DNA of 64,000 nucleotides from Gimesia chilikensis (GTDB taxonomy: Bacteria > Planctomycetota > Planctomycetia > Planctomycetales > Planctomycetaceae): contig NZ_CP036266.1 in NCBI RefSeq assembly GCF_007744075.1, forward strand, positions 3,891,748 through 3,955,747, read 5' to 3'. The position numbers were made by a program, and so were the translations under genes. This document shows positions 46,673 to 61,600 of the stretch, piece by piece; the first letter of the stretch is position 1, and every line of letters begins with the position of its first letter. Under the pieces are notes generated by a model. It made no database searches. It saw nothing but the letters and a program-made list of their open reading frames with translations, and was not told the origin of the DNA.

Positions 46673-49600
46673 GTGCGATTTTTAGAATGGCTGAATCGAT
46701 GCCTCGGCAAGACTCCCCCTGCCCCCAATCTCGAGTTCAATTCACTCCGCGCCGACAGTCACGCAGGACTGGAACTGGTACGTCTGGAAGAACGTATCGT
46801 TTTGAACGTGGATGCTGGCCTCTCAGGTGCTGCCAGCGATGTTCTACAGATTAACCTCGATGCTGCCAACGATGAAGCGACCGTCTCTGTCGTTGATGGC
46901 GGCGCTACGATTCAAGTCGACGATGGTCTGGGCCTGCCTGACAGCATCATGCAGTTTGATGCCACCCAAATTAACTCCATTCTCGTTACGGGCGTCGATA
47001 CATCACAGTCGATTCAATTCCTGGGTCAGAATGACCTGATTATCCCCGACTCCCTGGATCTGACCGGTTTTACCGGTGATGTGCAGATCGGCATCGAAAT
47101 CCAGGTGGGAACCGCTGGTGCTCCTGACTTCAGCACCCAGTCGACGGTCACCTACCTGGGACAGTACGACCGGGTCGGAGACCAGTTGAATGTCGTATTG
47201 CAGAATGAAATCGGCGCTGATGATTCGTTTGCCGTGCAAATCAATGGCAATGACGTCGAGATCCTCAATCGAAACAACGCGAATGCCCTGCTCTTTTCTA
47301 CTTCTTTGACCGGATTGAATTCGATTCAGATTCAGGGAGCCGATGGTGAGACCGATCTGCTTTCACTCAATTACGGCGATGCCCAGCTGACTCAGCTTTC
47401 AATCTCTTTTGACGGTGGGCCAGGAGGTAACGACGCTCTTGAATTCTTCGGGGGTACCTTTGATACCGTTACTCACAATCTGACTGGACCGGGTGCTGGT
47501 GCCGTCGATTTCAGCGGAAATGCGATCACGGAAATCAGCTATACCGGTCTGGAACCGGTGTTCGGCGGAAGTAACACAGCTAACAACGTCGTCATCAACC
47601 TGCCCACTGCCACGACCGATGCGATCCTGGAAAATGCCGCTCTGCCCGGAGAAATGCAAATTCGCAGCCTGAGCAGCAGCTTCGAGCTGACAACCTTCGC
47701 TTCTCCTGCAGACTCCCTGCAGATTACAACAGCCGGTGGTGCGTCGATTCTCGAACTCAATTCCTATGACGCCAGCTTTGCCCCCACCGATCTGATTCTG
47801 TCTGGTCAGGCTGGTGACACCTATCAACTCGCCGGCAGTGACCTGCTCGACGACAGTGTCGCGCTGACTCTTTCCGGTGGCGCCACACTCGATCTGGGCA
47901 GCTTCGATGAAACCGTCACACAGTTCACGCTGGAAGATGGTACTGTCATCGCGACCGGGGGTATCTTGACGTCCCAGTCCGATCTGGATCTCCGCTCCGG
48001 CAGTGTCAAAGCCCAGTTGAACGGGAACAACCTCATCAAGAACGGTTCGGGAACTGTCATCCTGGATGCGTTAAATGGCTACACCGGGTCGACCACTGTC
48101 AATGACGGTACCCTGCAACTGGCCCAGTCAGATGCAATTCCCAATACATCCAGCGTCGATCTGACGTCTGCAACCAGTGTGCTGGATCTGAACGGGTTCT
48201 CTGTCTCACTCACGTCCCTGACCGGAACGGGGAGTGTGCTGCTGGGAGGTCCTGCCGGTTCGCTGACTCTGAATCAGGCGATTTCGACCTCAGCCACGTT
48301 TGCTGGAGATATCTCCGGTGACGGAAGCTTGACGATCGCTGGTGCGGGGGAAGTCATTCTTTCCGGAAACAGCTCCTTTACGGGTGCCACCAACGTGCAG
48401 GACGGCGTCCTGAAAGTTGAGGGAACCCTGGCGACTTCGGAAGTGATTGTCGCGACCGGTGCCACCCTGGGTGGTTCCGGCAGCATCTCAGCGCCCGTGA
48501 CCATCAATGCCGATGCAGCCCTGGTGCCTGGATCGAGTCCGGGAATCCTTAGCACGGGTGACCTGACACTCGATGCAGATGCGGATCTCAATATTGAAAT
48601 CAATGGTACGACAGCGGGCTCAGAGTACGACCAGATCCAGGTGGCAGGCGAACTCGATCTGACCGGAGCGACGCTGAATATCAGCAGTTCTTTTACGGCT
48701 GCTGCGGGTGACCAGTTTCTGCTGATTGACAATGATGATGTCGACGCCGTCACAGGTAATTTTGTCGGACTGGCCGAAGGGACCTTGTTCAGTTTCAACG
48801 GCAACCAGGTCTATATTACCTATCAGGGAGGCGATGGCAACGATGTTGTGTTGACGGTCAATTCACCGCCGTCCGCAGGCGACCAGAGCTTTTCCGTCGA
48901 TGAAAACACAGTAAATACGACTTCGGTGGGAACAATCGTCGCTGCAGATCCGAATGTTCCGCCGGGGAGCCTGAGCTTCAGCCTGACCGGCGGTTCCGGG
49001 GACACGGCCTTTGCTGTCAGCAGTACGGGCGAGATTACGGTCGCTGATTTTACCCAACTGGATTACGAGACGGCTACCGCATTTGATCTCGAAATTCTGG
49101 TCACCGATGACGCCGGGGCCACCGATACCGCGACGATTACGATTAACCTCAATCCGCTGAATGACAATGTTCCTGTCATCGCCAACCAGACGCGCGAAGT
49201 CGATGAGAACGCTGCCAACGGCACACTGGTCGGCGCAGTGATCGTTGCCAGCGATGCTGATCAACCGGGAGATACCCTGACCTTCACCGAAGCGGGAGGC
49301 ACAGGTTCTGCCGCGTTTGATATCACCTCTACGGGGCAGATCGTTGTTGCGAACCAGAGTCTGCTCAACTTCGAAACCAATCCCAGCTACACACTGGACG
49401 TGATTGTCGATGACAACAAGGGTTCGACCGCCACCGCGACGGTGACGATCAACCTGAATGACCTCGTGGAAAGCATGGTTGTGACTGCCGGCGACTGGTC
49501 CAGCAATGACATTACGATCATCCGGGACGGCAGTCAGCTACGCATCCTGGAAACGGGCACGTCCAACGAAATCGTCCCTTCACATGAGTTCGATAAAGTC

Positions 49601-52600
49601 TCCAGTATTATCATCACCGGAAATGGTTCTGATAATACCGTGCGGCTGGACATGAGCGTCGACACCATTCTGCCACCGAGTGGCATCAGCTTTAATGGAG
49701 CGGGGGGATCGAACACCCTGGTCAGTGCCGACCAGACGACCGACTGGCTCATCAATGGCTTGAATTCCGGCAGCCTGCTCTCTGGCGCAGTCAGTTTCAG
49801 CAACGTGGAGAATCTGACCGGTAATGCGGGAGCCGACACCTTCACCTTCCAGGATGGTGGACAGCTTACCGGTACCCTCAGCGGGGGTGACGGAACGGAC
49901 CACATTGACTTCTCAGCTGTGACCAGTGCTGTGACTGTCGATCTGCAAACCAGCAGTGCCTCGGGCGTGAATCTGTTTAACACGATCGAAAGTCTCAGTG
50001 GAGACGACACACAGGATGCCATCAGCGGACTGAGTGCAGGCACCACTTACCTGATCAATGGTGTCAACCAGGGATCGGTCTCCGGGATTGATTTTGACGG
50101 CTTCAATCACCTGGCTGGATCGACAGGCAGCGACACATTCCAGTTCAGCGGTAGTGGCCAGATCACAGGCAGCATCGATGGCCTGGGTGGCGGTGACATT
50201 CTGGATTATTCAGCGTCCACATTCAGTCTCGATCTCGCTCTGTCAGCAACAGGGGCAACAGATGGCTTCACAGGGGCGGAAGCTTCCACGGTAGCTGATT
50301 TTGATAATATCGACACAATTCAGGGGAGCAGCAATACTGATGCCCTGGCAGGGATCAATGCGGCTGCAGTCTGGTCGCTGGATGGCACGAATCAGTACAC
50401 AGCATCAAACACACTGAACTTCAGTGATTTTGAGAATCTGACCGGGGGAACCGACGTTGATGAGTTCAATATCAGCGGCAGTCAGTCTTTGAATCTCTCA
50501 GGTAATTCCGGTAACGATGTCTTCGCTTTTGCGGATGGCGCAACCCTCTCGGGGACAATTGACGGTCAGGCGGGTGCCGACCAGATCGATTTCAGTGCCC
50601 TGACCTCTTCGATTGACGTGGTTCTGACGGCCAACGGAACCTTTGACGGATTTCAGGGAACCGAGGCGTCGATCAGTGGCGGGTTTGACAATATCAACAA
50701 CATCGCAGCAGGATCGGGTGCTGCCGACAAACTGACCGGACAGAACGCGGCCGCTACATGGTCGATTCAGCCGGCGAGCGTCTACGGCAGCGGAACTTCC
50801 CTGTCCTTCTCCAGTTTTGAAACACTCCAGGGGGGCAATGATGTTGACCAGTTCAACATCAACGGTTCGCATACGCTCGACCTGCTGGGTGGCCAGGGCG
50901 CGGATGTCTTCCGCTTCAGCAATGCTGGATCCGCTCTGAACGGGACCATCGATGGTGAAGCTGGCGAAGATCATCTGAACCTCGACAACTATTCTTCCAA
51001 TTTAAACGTCACGCTCAGTGCACTCGGGGGAATTGACGGCTTCGATGGCAGTGAATCTGCCAAGTCCGTCAGCTTTGCGAATATCGACGTGCTCACCGGG
51101 GGCAGTGGCAGTAACACGCTGACAGGGATTGACAGCGCCGCCACCTGGACACTGAACGGCGTTAACACTTACAACAGCACCAACACACTGACCTTCAGTA
51201 ACTTTGTGAACCTGACCGGAGGCAGTGCCGCCGACAGTTTCCAGGTCACTCCGAATGCGGAAGCCTTTAACATTGTCGGCGGTGACCCAACCAGTAACCC
51301 GCTGGGTGATGAACTGCACGTGGATACTTCCGCAGCCGGAACGGCGGTCGTCTCAAATAATGGGGACGGCTCAGGATCGGTTACCGGCGGCTTCCCCACC
51401 GTGACTTACAGTGAGATTGAAAACTTTACGATTACGGGTACCGTCGACATTGAACTGCAGGGAACTGCAAACGCTGATGACATTGAAATTGTGGTCAACG
51501 GTTCGGACATCGAATACCGTCTGGGCGGAACATTGATCGGTACCAGTGCTCTCTCAGGCACGACTTCAATCTCAGTGAAAGGCGGGGATGGCGATGACAG
51601 TCTGACCATCGATGCTGCTCTCGCTGCGGCCGGGATCACTGTCGATTACGATGGCGAAGGCCAGGACTCGACCAGTCCGGGGGATGTGCTGAACCTGCTG
51701 GGGACGACGACCTCAGTTGAGTATTTCTTCGTTGACAGCAACTCTGGTTCGATCCGCATTGATGGTGCAGGCACTGATTTCATCACCTACAGCGGCCTGG
51801 AACCGATCACCTCAACGATCAACACGACCAACGTGACTCTGAATTACAGTGCTGTCGCGGAGATCATTACGATCAGCGATGCCGGCGGTGGGCAGACCAC
51901 CGTCACTTCGACAGCCGGCGAACTGCTGACGTTTACCAACCCCGATGGTCTGCTGACGATCAATACAGGCGATGGCGCCGACCAGATCGAACTGAATTCA
52001 CTGGCTAGCGATTTTACTGCTTCACTGACCATCAACGGGGAAGGTGCAGCAGACACCCTGAACGTTAATGGCAGTCTGACTTTCGACTCCGGGAAAAACG
52101 TGGAACTGAATGTCGAGTCGATTACCGTTGCCAACGGTACGGTGCTGACCGCAGCCAGTATCGCCTTCAACGCCGACACTGTCGACCTGGATGGTGACCT
52201 CCTCGCAGCGACCGTCTCCGGTGATGCTGCGACCGTGAATGTACTGGGATCAGCTGGAGGAGCCGATATCCAGGATGCCGTCGATGTTGCAGGTACCGGG
52301 GGTATCATCAACATTGCTGCCGGCATCTATCATACAACGGGCACCCTGGAAATTGATGAATCAGTCTCACTGATCGGAGCCGGTAAAGACGTTGTCGAAA
52401 TCCGCAAGGCGGGAGCTCCTACGAATACTTTTGACATCGCCGTGAATATCAGTGCGAACAACGTTTCTATCTCAGGAGCCCAGCTGGGATGGGAGACACA
52501 CACCTCCGCGACCGATTATCGAGGCTACGTCGTTTACACAAATGCAGACAACACCACGCTGAATAATCTGCTCTTCGGAGACAATTACCGTAGTGCGGTC

Positions 52601-55600
52601 GTCTTTGAGGGAGCGAACAACCTGGAGGTCTCCGACTCTATCTTCGAAGGAAATTACGGCCGCGCCGCGATCCGCGACGGAGACGGAGGTAGTGGTGAGA
52701 ACTTCCTGATTACGCGGAATGAATTCCGTGAAAACCATTTCCGCTGGGGGCCTATCGCAATTGGACCGCAGGGGACCTTCGGTGATCCCAACAATCATGC
52801 CTTCAGTGGTGAGATCTCCTTCAACTACTTCGGCAACGGTCTTGAAGCGGGGGCTTTTCAGGAAGCCGGTGACCAGAACTATACGGTCACGATCACCAAC
52901 CGGGGTATGACGGCCGACGGAATCGACATCAATCACAATACATTCGACTGGCAGGATTCCTCCACGACAAACTCGAACGGAATCTATGCACAGCCCGGGG
53001 GAATCTATTTTGATCCTTCCCTCGCGGTGCCTGCGAATTCGGTGAATATCACCAATAATATTTTCAATGGTTTCAGCTACGAAGGACCGCAGCCTTCCGC
53101 TACAACTCCCGCCTGGGATCCGACGGGGGGCGTCTTCGGCGGTGCCCTGGAATTTGACGGGGTCGATGATTTCGGCCTCTTCCAGTCGGCGAACTTCGAT
53201 GTAGGAGAATCCGGTACTCTCAGTTTCTGGGTGAACATGGATGACCAGGGACGCCGCAACCAGTTCTTTGAAGGTCCGAACAACGGGGGTATGGAGTTCC
53301 AGTACCGCACGAACAGCGGTGGTCAGTTCTTCGGCAGCCCTAATCGTAATGACGGAAACGGCAATACCTACATCATTCAGAATGGTGGTGCGGGCGGGAC
53401 GACCGGGGTCTGGCAGAACATCCAGTACACCTGGGACTTCAATGGTGGCGTCAATCCCGAAATGCACCTTTACATTGACGGTGTCGAAGTCGGTTACCTG
53501 AATGGAACGTATGATTCCGATCTTGCACAGTGGACGGCGACCGTCAGTACCATCAATGAAATGATGAACGTCGGACGTGACCCGGGCGACAGCAGTCGCT
53601 TCTTTGACGGTAAGATGGACGACGTCGGCTGGTTTGATCAGGCACTCGGACAGACCGATCTGGATACAATCCGTACGACCGGCGTCAGCACCCTGTCGGG
53701 AGATGCACGGCTGGTCGCTCACTGGGACTTCGATCAGAGTTCAGGAGACATCGCGGTTGACAATGTGAGCGGCATTCAGATGTACCTGGTCACCGATGGG
53801 ATTGTGCCTTTTGGCCCTGAATTCCAGGAAACGGCAGGTGTCTTTGGTGGTGCCCTCGAATTCGACGGCATCGACGATTTCGCCACCTTCCAGGATGCCT
53901 CATTCGATGTAGGCCGAAAAGGAACATTGAACTTCTGGGTCAAGATGGATGAGACGGGCCGTCGAAACCAGTTCTTCGAAGGTCCTGACAATGGTGGTTT
54001 CGAATTCCAGTATCGTGAAAACAGTGGCGGCCAGTTCTATGGACGCACACAGGGGAGCGGTGACTACACGATTCAAGCGGGAGGCCAGGCGGTCAACGGC
54101 GGCGTCTGGACCAACATCCAATATACATGGGATGCTGACTCGGGCGAGATGCATATCTACATCAATGGTGCAGAACAACCTTATCTCTCCTCGTTCGATC
54201 AGAATCTGTCCGGCTTTGACAGCACACACTTCACTGACACCGTCAATGGTTTGATGAATGTCGGTCAGGACCCGGGGAGCGGTCGCTTCTTTGACGGTCT
54301 GATGGATGATATCGGCTGGTTCAATGATGTGCTGGACTCTACCGATCGTGCCACGATCATGAACACGGGCGTTTCCAGTATGACTGGCGACTCGCGTCTG
54401 GTCGCGCACTGGAACCTGGACGATCCATCGGGAACCGAAATCGTTTCCGGCGACAGTGGAACCAATATCACACTCTACCTGCAGGCGAATCCTCCCCTGC
54501 CCCCGATCGAAGGCTTCGGAGTCATTGCACCGCTGAATGCGAATGTGACCTACAACGCCTTTAATGGGAATGACCTCGATTCGAACGTAACCCTCGATTC
54601 GACCAACACATTTGGCGACCCGCTGTTTGCGTATGCCAACGATCCCAATTATATCCCGACCGATTCTCTGGCTACACAATACGTGATTGGCTTTGGTTCC
54701 TCCGCTGCCTACGGTTCCTCGGAATTCGCTGCAGATACAGATACCACCATACCTCACATTGGAGCTTTCCAGAACCTGCCCACCGTATATCCGGGAATCT
54801 ACGGGTCTGGTGATATTGTCGTCTACGGAACGGGTGAAGATGATCAGCTGGTATTGACGCTGACCGGCGAAAACACGGCCACCTTCGTGTTAACACGCGA
54901 CTTCGGCGGACCGAATGAACTGGTACTGGCCAGTGTGTCAATCACTGACATTACCTCGATCACCTTCAACGGCCTGGGCGGTGACGATGTCTTGATTGTC
55001 AATCAGCCCGACAACCTGTTCTTCAACCCCACCGACGGCATTACCTTCAATGGGGGCACCCAGAACAACGACGGTAACTCGCTCGGAATCGCAGGTATTC
55101 TGGGGGACACGCTGGTTCTCAATCACAGTACGCCTCTAGAAGCGGATTCGGTTGGTTATGTCTTTACGCCGGACAGTAAGCCTGCGGAAGGGGAAGATGG
55201 CATCATCACTATTTCCGACAGCAGCATAGCGGATGGTTCGACAACGATTGCCTTCACCGGACTGGAGCCCATTCTGGATAATCTGCTGGTGGCGAATCGT
55301 GAGTTTGACTTCACCGATGCAGATGAAACCATTTCGCTGTCCGATGATGGCGTTATTGGTGATAATTATTCGTTTATTGATTCGACGCTCAGTGAATCGG
55401 TACTGTTCCTGAATCCGACGAACTCGATCACAATCCGCACTGATAGTGTAGGGACACCAGCTGGCGTTGATACCGTTCTGGTAAATTCGCTGGACAGTCT
55501 GTTTAGTGCCAGTCTGTCAATCTTCGCAGGTGCTGACGACCCGGTCACCTTCCAGAGTACGGTCAACCTGGGAGCCGGCGACCTGTTTGTCACCGCAGAA

Positions 55601-58600
55601 AGTGTGAATATCCTGGCGGACATCGACGCCGCTTCAGTGGAAATCAGTTCGTCCGGGGTGACCAGTACGACCTTCAACGGCGGAACGGTTACCACGACGG
55701 GTTCTCAGCTTTACCATAATGCGGTCAATTTTGTGACCAATACCACACTCACCAGCAGCGGCGGAAGCAATATTCAATTCAATGACACCGTTGATGGTGC
55801 GATTGATCTGCAGATTGATACGGCTGGGACAACGATTTTCAACGGTGCGATCGGCGATAACTCCCCACTCAGCAGTTTGACAACCAACGCAGGGGGCACC
55901 ACGCAGATTAATGGTGGCAGCATTCAGACCAGCGGCAACCAGATCTTCAACGACGATGTCGAACTGGATGCTAACACTGTCCTCACCAGTACAGGTAGTG
56001 GCGCCATCACCTTCAACCAGCGGTTGAATGGTACGCATACGCTGGAACTGAATACGGATGGCGATACGACTTTCAATGGTACCGTGGGTGACACCAACGA
56101 ACTGGCCAGCCTGACTACGGACGCCAACGGTACAACGTTTATCAACGGGGGCAGCATCGCCACCGAAGGCGGTCAGCTATTCAACGATGCGGTGCTGTTG
56201 GGGGCCAATACGGTTCTCTCCAGCTCAGCCTCGGGATCGATTAACTTCAAATCGACGTTGAACGGTGCCCACACACTCAACATTAACACTGCCGGATCCA
56301 CGATCTTTGATGACCAGGTCGGTAATTCTACTCCCCTGACAAGTCTGACGACCGATGTGGCTGGGACGACGGAAGTCAACGGTGGCTCAATTACCACGAC
56401 CGGCGGACAGACCTTCCACGACATTGTCTCGCTGGGAGCATCTGTGGTCTTCACCTCAACTTCCGTGGACGACATCACCTTCGACCAGACACTGACCGGT
56501 GGAAACGGGATTACAATTCAGATCAATTCGACTGACGATATCATCTTCAAAGATGCGGTGAGCACCGATGGGGCTGTTACGGTCACAGCAGATTCCGACA
56601 TCTCCGGTACCGGCAATATTTCAATGGAGACCGGGTCCAGCCTGGATGCTGGTACGGGGACAATCGACATCGATGGTGCGAATGTATTAACGCGTTCGCT
56701 GACCACCACTAACGGAACCGCGAGTGCAATTACCATTGATGCCCATAATGGGAATGTGGTTACCCGCGATAATGGCGTGAACGCCCTGGGAGATATCACT
56801 GTTAACGCCACCGGCAGTATCACCCTGGAAGACAATGGAGTGAATACGGGTGAAGGTGGCAGCGTGAATGTACAGGCTGACGGGGATGTCATCTCGACAG
56901 GCAGCGGAATCGACACCACCAATGGTGCTGCTGCGGGAGGGAACATTGCTGTCACTTCTAACGCAGGCCAGGTTGACCTTTCCAATGGCTCTCTGCTCAC
57001 CGGAGACGGAGGCAGTATTACCGTCAATGCGGTTACCGGATTCACCACGCTGAACACCAGCCTCGATACAACGGCTGGTACCGGTGGAGGCTCTGTTGAA
57101 GCGAATGTTTCGAACGGAACGATGTCGATTACCGGTGGTAATGCGACAGTCAATGGTGCCGGTTCTATCCTGCTGACGGCCAAAGGTACAACCTCCGATA
57201 TTCAGCTGGACACAAACCTGACCAGCGCTGACGGCAGTATCACGCTGCTGGCGGACAATGATATCACCCTGTCGGCGACGACCAATATTCTCAGTCAGGC
57301 AAGTGGAAGTATTACCCTGACCGCTGACAATGACGGTTCGAACGTCGGCAGTATCACCATGGATTCCGGCAGCCGGGTCGAATCACAGGGGGGAGAGATT
57401 CAAATCTCCGCAGCGGGGAACATTGCTCTCTCAGGTATTACCACGACTGGTGGCCGCGTCGATATCACTTCGACCCTGGGGGGAATCACAGACAACGACA
57501 GCACAGGCGTCAACAACGTGACCGCCAGCCAGTTGGTTCTGAATTCGAATCTGAGCATTGGCCAACTCGCGGATGCCATCGACACCGCGATTGCCTTCCT
57601 CGAAGCAGATGCGGGAACGGGGGGCCTCTTCCTGGACAACACGGGAGCCCTGACGATTGGAGGCATCACTGCCCAGGATGGTCTGGACGCGGATCTGGAC
57701 ATTGTAATTCACAATACAGGTACGCTGCATGTCACCGAAACCGTACAGTCAGCCACCGGCTCAATCACACTGGATGCGACAGACACTCTGACTGTTGACC
57801 TCGCGACGACCATCAGCACACTGGGAACCGGTGCAATTCTGCTGACATCGAACCGGAATATCAAACTGAACAGTGGCAGCAACCTGAAAACAGTCAACGG
57901 CGGCATTACACTGCTGGCCAATGATCTTGGCTTAGCTGCGGGCGATTTCATCGGTGTAGAGGCAGACAATGCGACGATCTCGACTACCGGAACAGGCAAC
58001 ATCCTGATTACCGGCTTCGGCGGAGCGGATGTCGTGACCAGTGATCATCATGGCGTCTTCCTGCATTCCGGAACGACAGTCTCGTCCACAGCCAGCGGAA
58101 TCGATGCAGGCACGATCACTATCAATGGGACCGCGGGAGAGGGAATCAACGACAATCATGGTGTCATGATTGATGGTGCAGGCACGAATATCACGTCTAC
58201 CGATGGCGAAATTGGAATCACTGGAACCACGGATTACGGCACCGGTTTTGCGATCTCCGACCAGTCAAAGATTGTCTCGAATGGTGCGGGTGTCAATGCA
58301 GCGGACATCACCATTCTGGGAACAACGACTGCAGATCGGGACGGGGTTCAGATCACCAGCCTGATTCAATCGACGGCAGGAGCCATTTCCATCACCGGTG
58401 AATCAACGGGCGGTGGAACAACTTCACAGGGAACACTGATCGAGACGACCAACGGAATCGTGATCAACGAAAACGGCCAGATCACGATCAACGGCACCTC
58501 GAACGGTGACGACGGAATTGAGATTTCGAATGACGCAGTGGTTTCGGCCTCGGGCACTGGTAATATCGAACTGCTGGGCGAATCGACGGGATCCGGCAGC

Positions 58601-61600
58601 GGGATTCACCTGGATGCCACAGTGAAAAGTAATACAGGATCCGTCACCCTGACTGCAGAAGATGATCTGCTGCTCGGCAGTGTCGCTCTGATTGACTCGA
58701 CCTCCGGCACCGTGACCCTCACTGCAGACAATACAGCGGGCAGTAACGGCAATCCGATTACGATGACAGACGGATCACTGATTGATGCGGGAACAGGTAC
58801 CATTAACCTGACTGCAGACGGGGATGTGCTTCTGGCTGGTCTGCTGACCACGGGCACGGTTAATGTTGATTCCCTGTCGGCTGCGATCAGCGATAATGGC
58901 GACAGTCATACAGATATCGTCGCTTCCACTGCCGTTCTGAACGCCGTGACTGGGATTGGTGATGGAAATCCGCTGGAAACAGAGATCAGCACGCTTTCCG
59001 CGACCGTCTCAGGAGTCGGCAATCTGCTGATTGACAACGGGATCGCCGTCGAGTTACTGGACCTGTCGACATTTGACGGTGCGATCACCGTGAATAATAC
59101 GGCGAGTCTTACAGCAACTTCGGTCGTTTCACAGAACAACTCGAACAGCGACGATAACGATATCACTCTCAATGCCACCGGAACCAACAGCGACATCCTG
59201 GTCACCACCATTACAGCGACCGGCCTCGCGGACGTCATGCTGACTGCTGATGACGGCATTCTGGATACCAACGGGGCCGACTCGAACCGGATCACCGCCG
59301 ATGACTTGAACATGTCATCCAGCAGTGCCGGTGGTACGCAGGACGGGATTGACGTGGATACGGACGTCAACAGCGTGACGGCTGACGTGAACACCAACGC
59401 CGGAGGCCTTCGCATCGATGAAGTGGACGGCATTACGCTGACGCAACTGACAACGTTCGATGGTTTCATCATCGTCAACGCTGCCGGAACCATTGAAGTG
59501 CTGGATGTCACATCCACGAACAACTCATCTTCCGACTTGAACAATGGCATCACTCTGACGGCAACCGGAGTCGACAGCGATATTCTGGTGACATCTCTGA
59601 CCGCTGAAAATACGGCTGATATCACATTGAACGCCGACCGGGACGTACTCGACTCAGACAGCACCGACAGTCAACTGACCAGTGGCGACCTGCTGACGAT
59701 TGTCGCTGGCCGCAATATTGGTGGCATTACGAATGTCTTCACTGCAGATGGCTTTGATCCCCTGCAGACCAGTGTGGCTCACCTGGACTTGACCAGCGGT
59801 AACCAGATCGTGATTGACAACACGGGCACTACGCCGGAACTGATCAACCTGGATGCAGGCACAGGCACCGCGGGCACGACCTATGTCAGAGCGACCGGCG
59901 GGGCTCTGGATGCTTCCACGACCATCGGTATCAGCAACACCCAGGATACCATCAGCTTTATTTCCGATGTTTCCATCACTGTTCCCACCGGTCTGCAGAC
60001 TGCAAATCTGCGACTGGACGCACCGGATATTATCGACGCTGGTGGGGGAGCAATCGACGTCAATGCGGTAAACTCGATCCTGTTCAAATCAGGTTCCGCA
60101 GAGACCGTGAATATCACCGCACAGCAGTTCGACGGTACTGTGCTCGGATCTGATTTCGTCATCAACAACGACTCCCCTGCCCTGGAACTGGTTGACCTCA
60201 ATGAAGACATCCTGAGCCTGACCGGGGGGACGGACACCAATATTTCGTTGAGTTCTGCCGGCAGTATCACTGTCAGCGACCTGGTACAGACACTGGGAAC
60301 AGGTACTCTGTCCCTGGAAACGACTAATACTGACGCCGATCTGATTCTGAATCATAGTCTGCTGAGTGATACCGGCTCGGTCACGATTTCGACAGCCAAC
60401 GATATCCTCTTCAACGGGACGACAAATCTGACCAGCACGTCGGGGGCCGTGAGCCTGACCGCCGATGCAGACAATGGAGCGGGAGGCCTGTTGGGTGGCA
60501 TCACCATGGCCGATGGAACATTCATCAATGCAGGTGACGGAGCAGTCAGCCTGATCGCCAGCGATGACATCGTCCTCAGCCAGATCATCACGGCCAACAA
60601 CACCAGTTCCGCGATACTGATTGATACCGACTCCAGCCTGGTAGATGCCGGCGACAGTACGGGAGAAGACCTGATTGCCAACGAGTCGGGAGCCCGGGTC
60701 ACGATTATCGCGTCCCTCGGAGCCGGTAAAGTGGCCGATCTGAACGGCCATCTGGAAACTCACATCGATCAGATCAATGTCACCAACCAGACTGCGGGCG
60801 AAATCCGGATTATCGAGACGGATGATCTGATTGTGCACGACCTGATCCAGTCTACAGCGGGAGACATAGAAGTCTTCACGACGGGAAACATCCTGCTCAA
60901 CGGCTTGATCGAAACGGTTTCTGACAATGTGCTGCTCGATTCCAAGGCAGCAATCATCGACCAGAACGATGGAGTACCGGGCGAACTCAACATTCATGCC
61001 ACCAGCCTGGATATGAATGCGGTTACGGGAATCGGCACAGGTGATACACTTGAGATGAGTGTTGATACCTTCTCGGCAGATACCACCGATGGTGACGTCC
61101 TGCTGCACAACACCGCGACAACGGGCGTGACTGCAACCAGCATTACTACCGGCACCGGCAACATCAATCTGGAACAGGTCGGCAATGAGTCCCTGGTCAT
61201 CGATCTGGCGACAACCGTCGACGGTTCGATTACGGTCGCTAATACGGGAGACGCCCAGAGTGACACGTTGACGCTGACCTCATTGTCAGCCGGAGGCGCT
61301 ACACCGGCCATCGATGTTTCCACACTGAACTTCGGTAACATTCTGCTGGGTGATCTTGTCGCCCTGGAAGGATCGATCGCCGTCACCTCTGCAGGTGAAA
61401 TCAATGACGCGGTTGACGATCAGGGTGCTCCGGAAGTCGATCTGAATGCGGCATCGGGTTCAATCACACTCGAAGCGATCAACGGGATTGGTAATTTAGA
61501 TCCGATCGAGGTCTCTGCTGGGACCTTAGCGGTCAACAGTAACACCGGCGATTTGAACCTGCACCACGTGTCTTCGGCCGCGACCGGATCAGTGAGGGTC

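Noticed and set aside
49814-56480. Regular repeats that could suggest a CRISPR array or satellite
   Set aside because: Periods are multiples of three and conservation is at the protein level within one open frame, so these are coding repeats.
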